A stretch of 64,000 nucleotides of DNA from contig NZ_FNCW01000004.1 of assembly GCF_900099815.1 (NCBI RefSeq), forward strand, positions 186,001 to 250,000, in the 5' to 3' direction. Below are positions 63,835 to 64,000 of the stretch, piece by piece. The notes under the pieces were generated by a model that saw only the letters and a list, made by a program, of their open reading frames with translations, made no database searches and was not told the DNA's origin. Each line of letters begins with the position of its first letter. Position 1 is the stretch's first letter. A program made the position numbers and the translations under genes. The stretch is from Psychroflexus sediminis (GTDB lineage: Bacteria > Bacteroidota > Bacteroidia > Flavobacteriales > Flavobacteriaceae).

Positions 63835-64000
63835 GTGAGCAGTCGGGAAAAATATCACATGAATTTTTTAAGGAATCCTTTTTGGGCAAATGCGGAAAGA
63901 AACGTCCGGAGGTTACTGCCGGACCCCAGTTTGGCGTAGATGTATCCATTATCAATCTGGCCAATGGTCAGGCCATGGCCATGGCCAGCGATCCGCTTTC
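63831..64000 (+). CDS. AIR-synthase-like protein, partial at the window end
   Basis: The reading frame starts at ATG 63831, overlapping the stop of the methyltransferase, and is open to the end of the window (56 complete codons). Its segment GPQFGVDVSIINLANGQAM and AMASDPLS resembles the N-terminal domain of the PurM/HypE/ThiL family of ATP-dependent enzymes, in which a conserved Asp binds magnesium. The rest of the protein is needed for a firm call. It belongs to the TPP-riboswitch operon. It could be a HypE- or ThiL-type kinase relative. Confidence 0.55.
   Translation, partial: MSEQSGKISHEFFKESFLGKCGKKRPEVTAGPQFGVDVSIINLANGQAMAMASDPL

Overview
The window is a stretch of chromosome from a member of the Bacteroidota, most likely Flavobacteriaceae. 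The evidence is the A+T-rich composition, many lipoprotein signal peptides, families largely confined to this phylum (LruC-domain protein, Porin_10-like protein, DUF2723/TMEM260 protein, DUF5117-type zinc metalloprotease, putative TIGR04283-type glycosyltransferase), and the phylum's -7 promoter motif TAnnTTTG upstream of many genes. The genus cannot be fixed from the sequence alone. No prophage, insertion sequence, CRISPR array or rRNA operon is visible.

Layout. 0-9 kb: an AsmA-like envelope protein, a universal stress protein, the rimP-nusA-infB translation/transcription operon with a strong terminator, a secreted endonuclease/exonuclease/phosphatase-fold lipoprotein, and tRNA-Gln(TTG) with a duplicated 3' end. 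9-31 kb: a large DUF2723 membrane protein with a polysaccharide deacetylase, then housekeeping genes (lysS, lipB, rnhB, ruvC, hemW, a MutS-like ATPase) interleaved with envelope functions (Porin_10 protein, several glycosyltransferases, an LPG-synthase-type flippase). A broken ECF sigma factor with its small zinc-binding anti-sigma candidate lies at 21.1-21.9 kb.

31-43 kb: small stress/envelope genes (DUF2267, OmpA lipoprotein, SDR, HAD, flavodoxin-fold reductase), then a LysR regulator divergent from a small unknown protein, DabB and DabA. DabB and DabA form a DAB inorganic-carbon accumulation system, in which a membrane proton or cation channel is coupled to a beta-carbonic-anhydrase-like cytoplasmic subunit. 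After that come DUF808 and an Fpg/Nei glycosylase lacking its zinc finger cysteines. 43-60 kb: secreted and surface proteins (LruC lipoprotein, metalloprotease, subtilisin lipoprotein, Asp-box beta-propeller protein), a tandemly amplified gene 3' end with REP-like palindromes, a nucleoside deaminase, a BCCT transporter, an acyltransferase, MgtC, DUF2911 and two PepSY membrane proteins.

60-64 kb: a lipoprotein, an SPFH-domain lipoprotein, and at the right edge a clear TPP riboswitch. The riboswitch precedes a SAM-dependent methyltransferase that is translationally overlapped by an AIR-synthase-like gene running off the window. No classical thiamin gene is seen there, so this is the best candidate for an undescribed vitamin B1-linked function.
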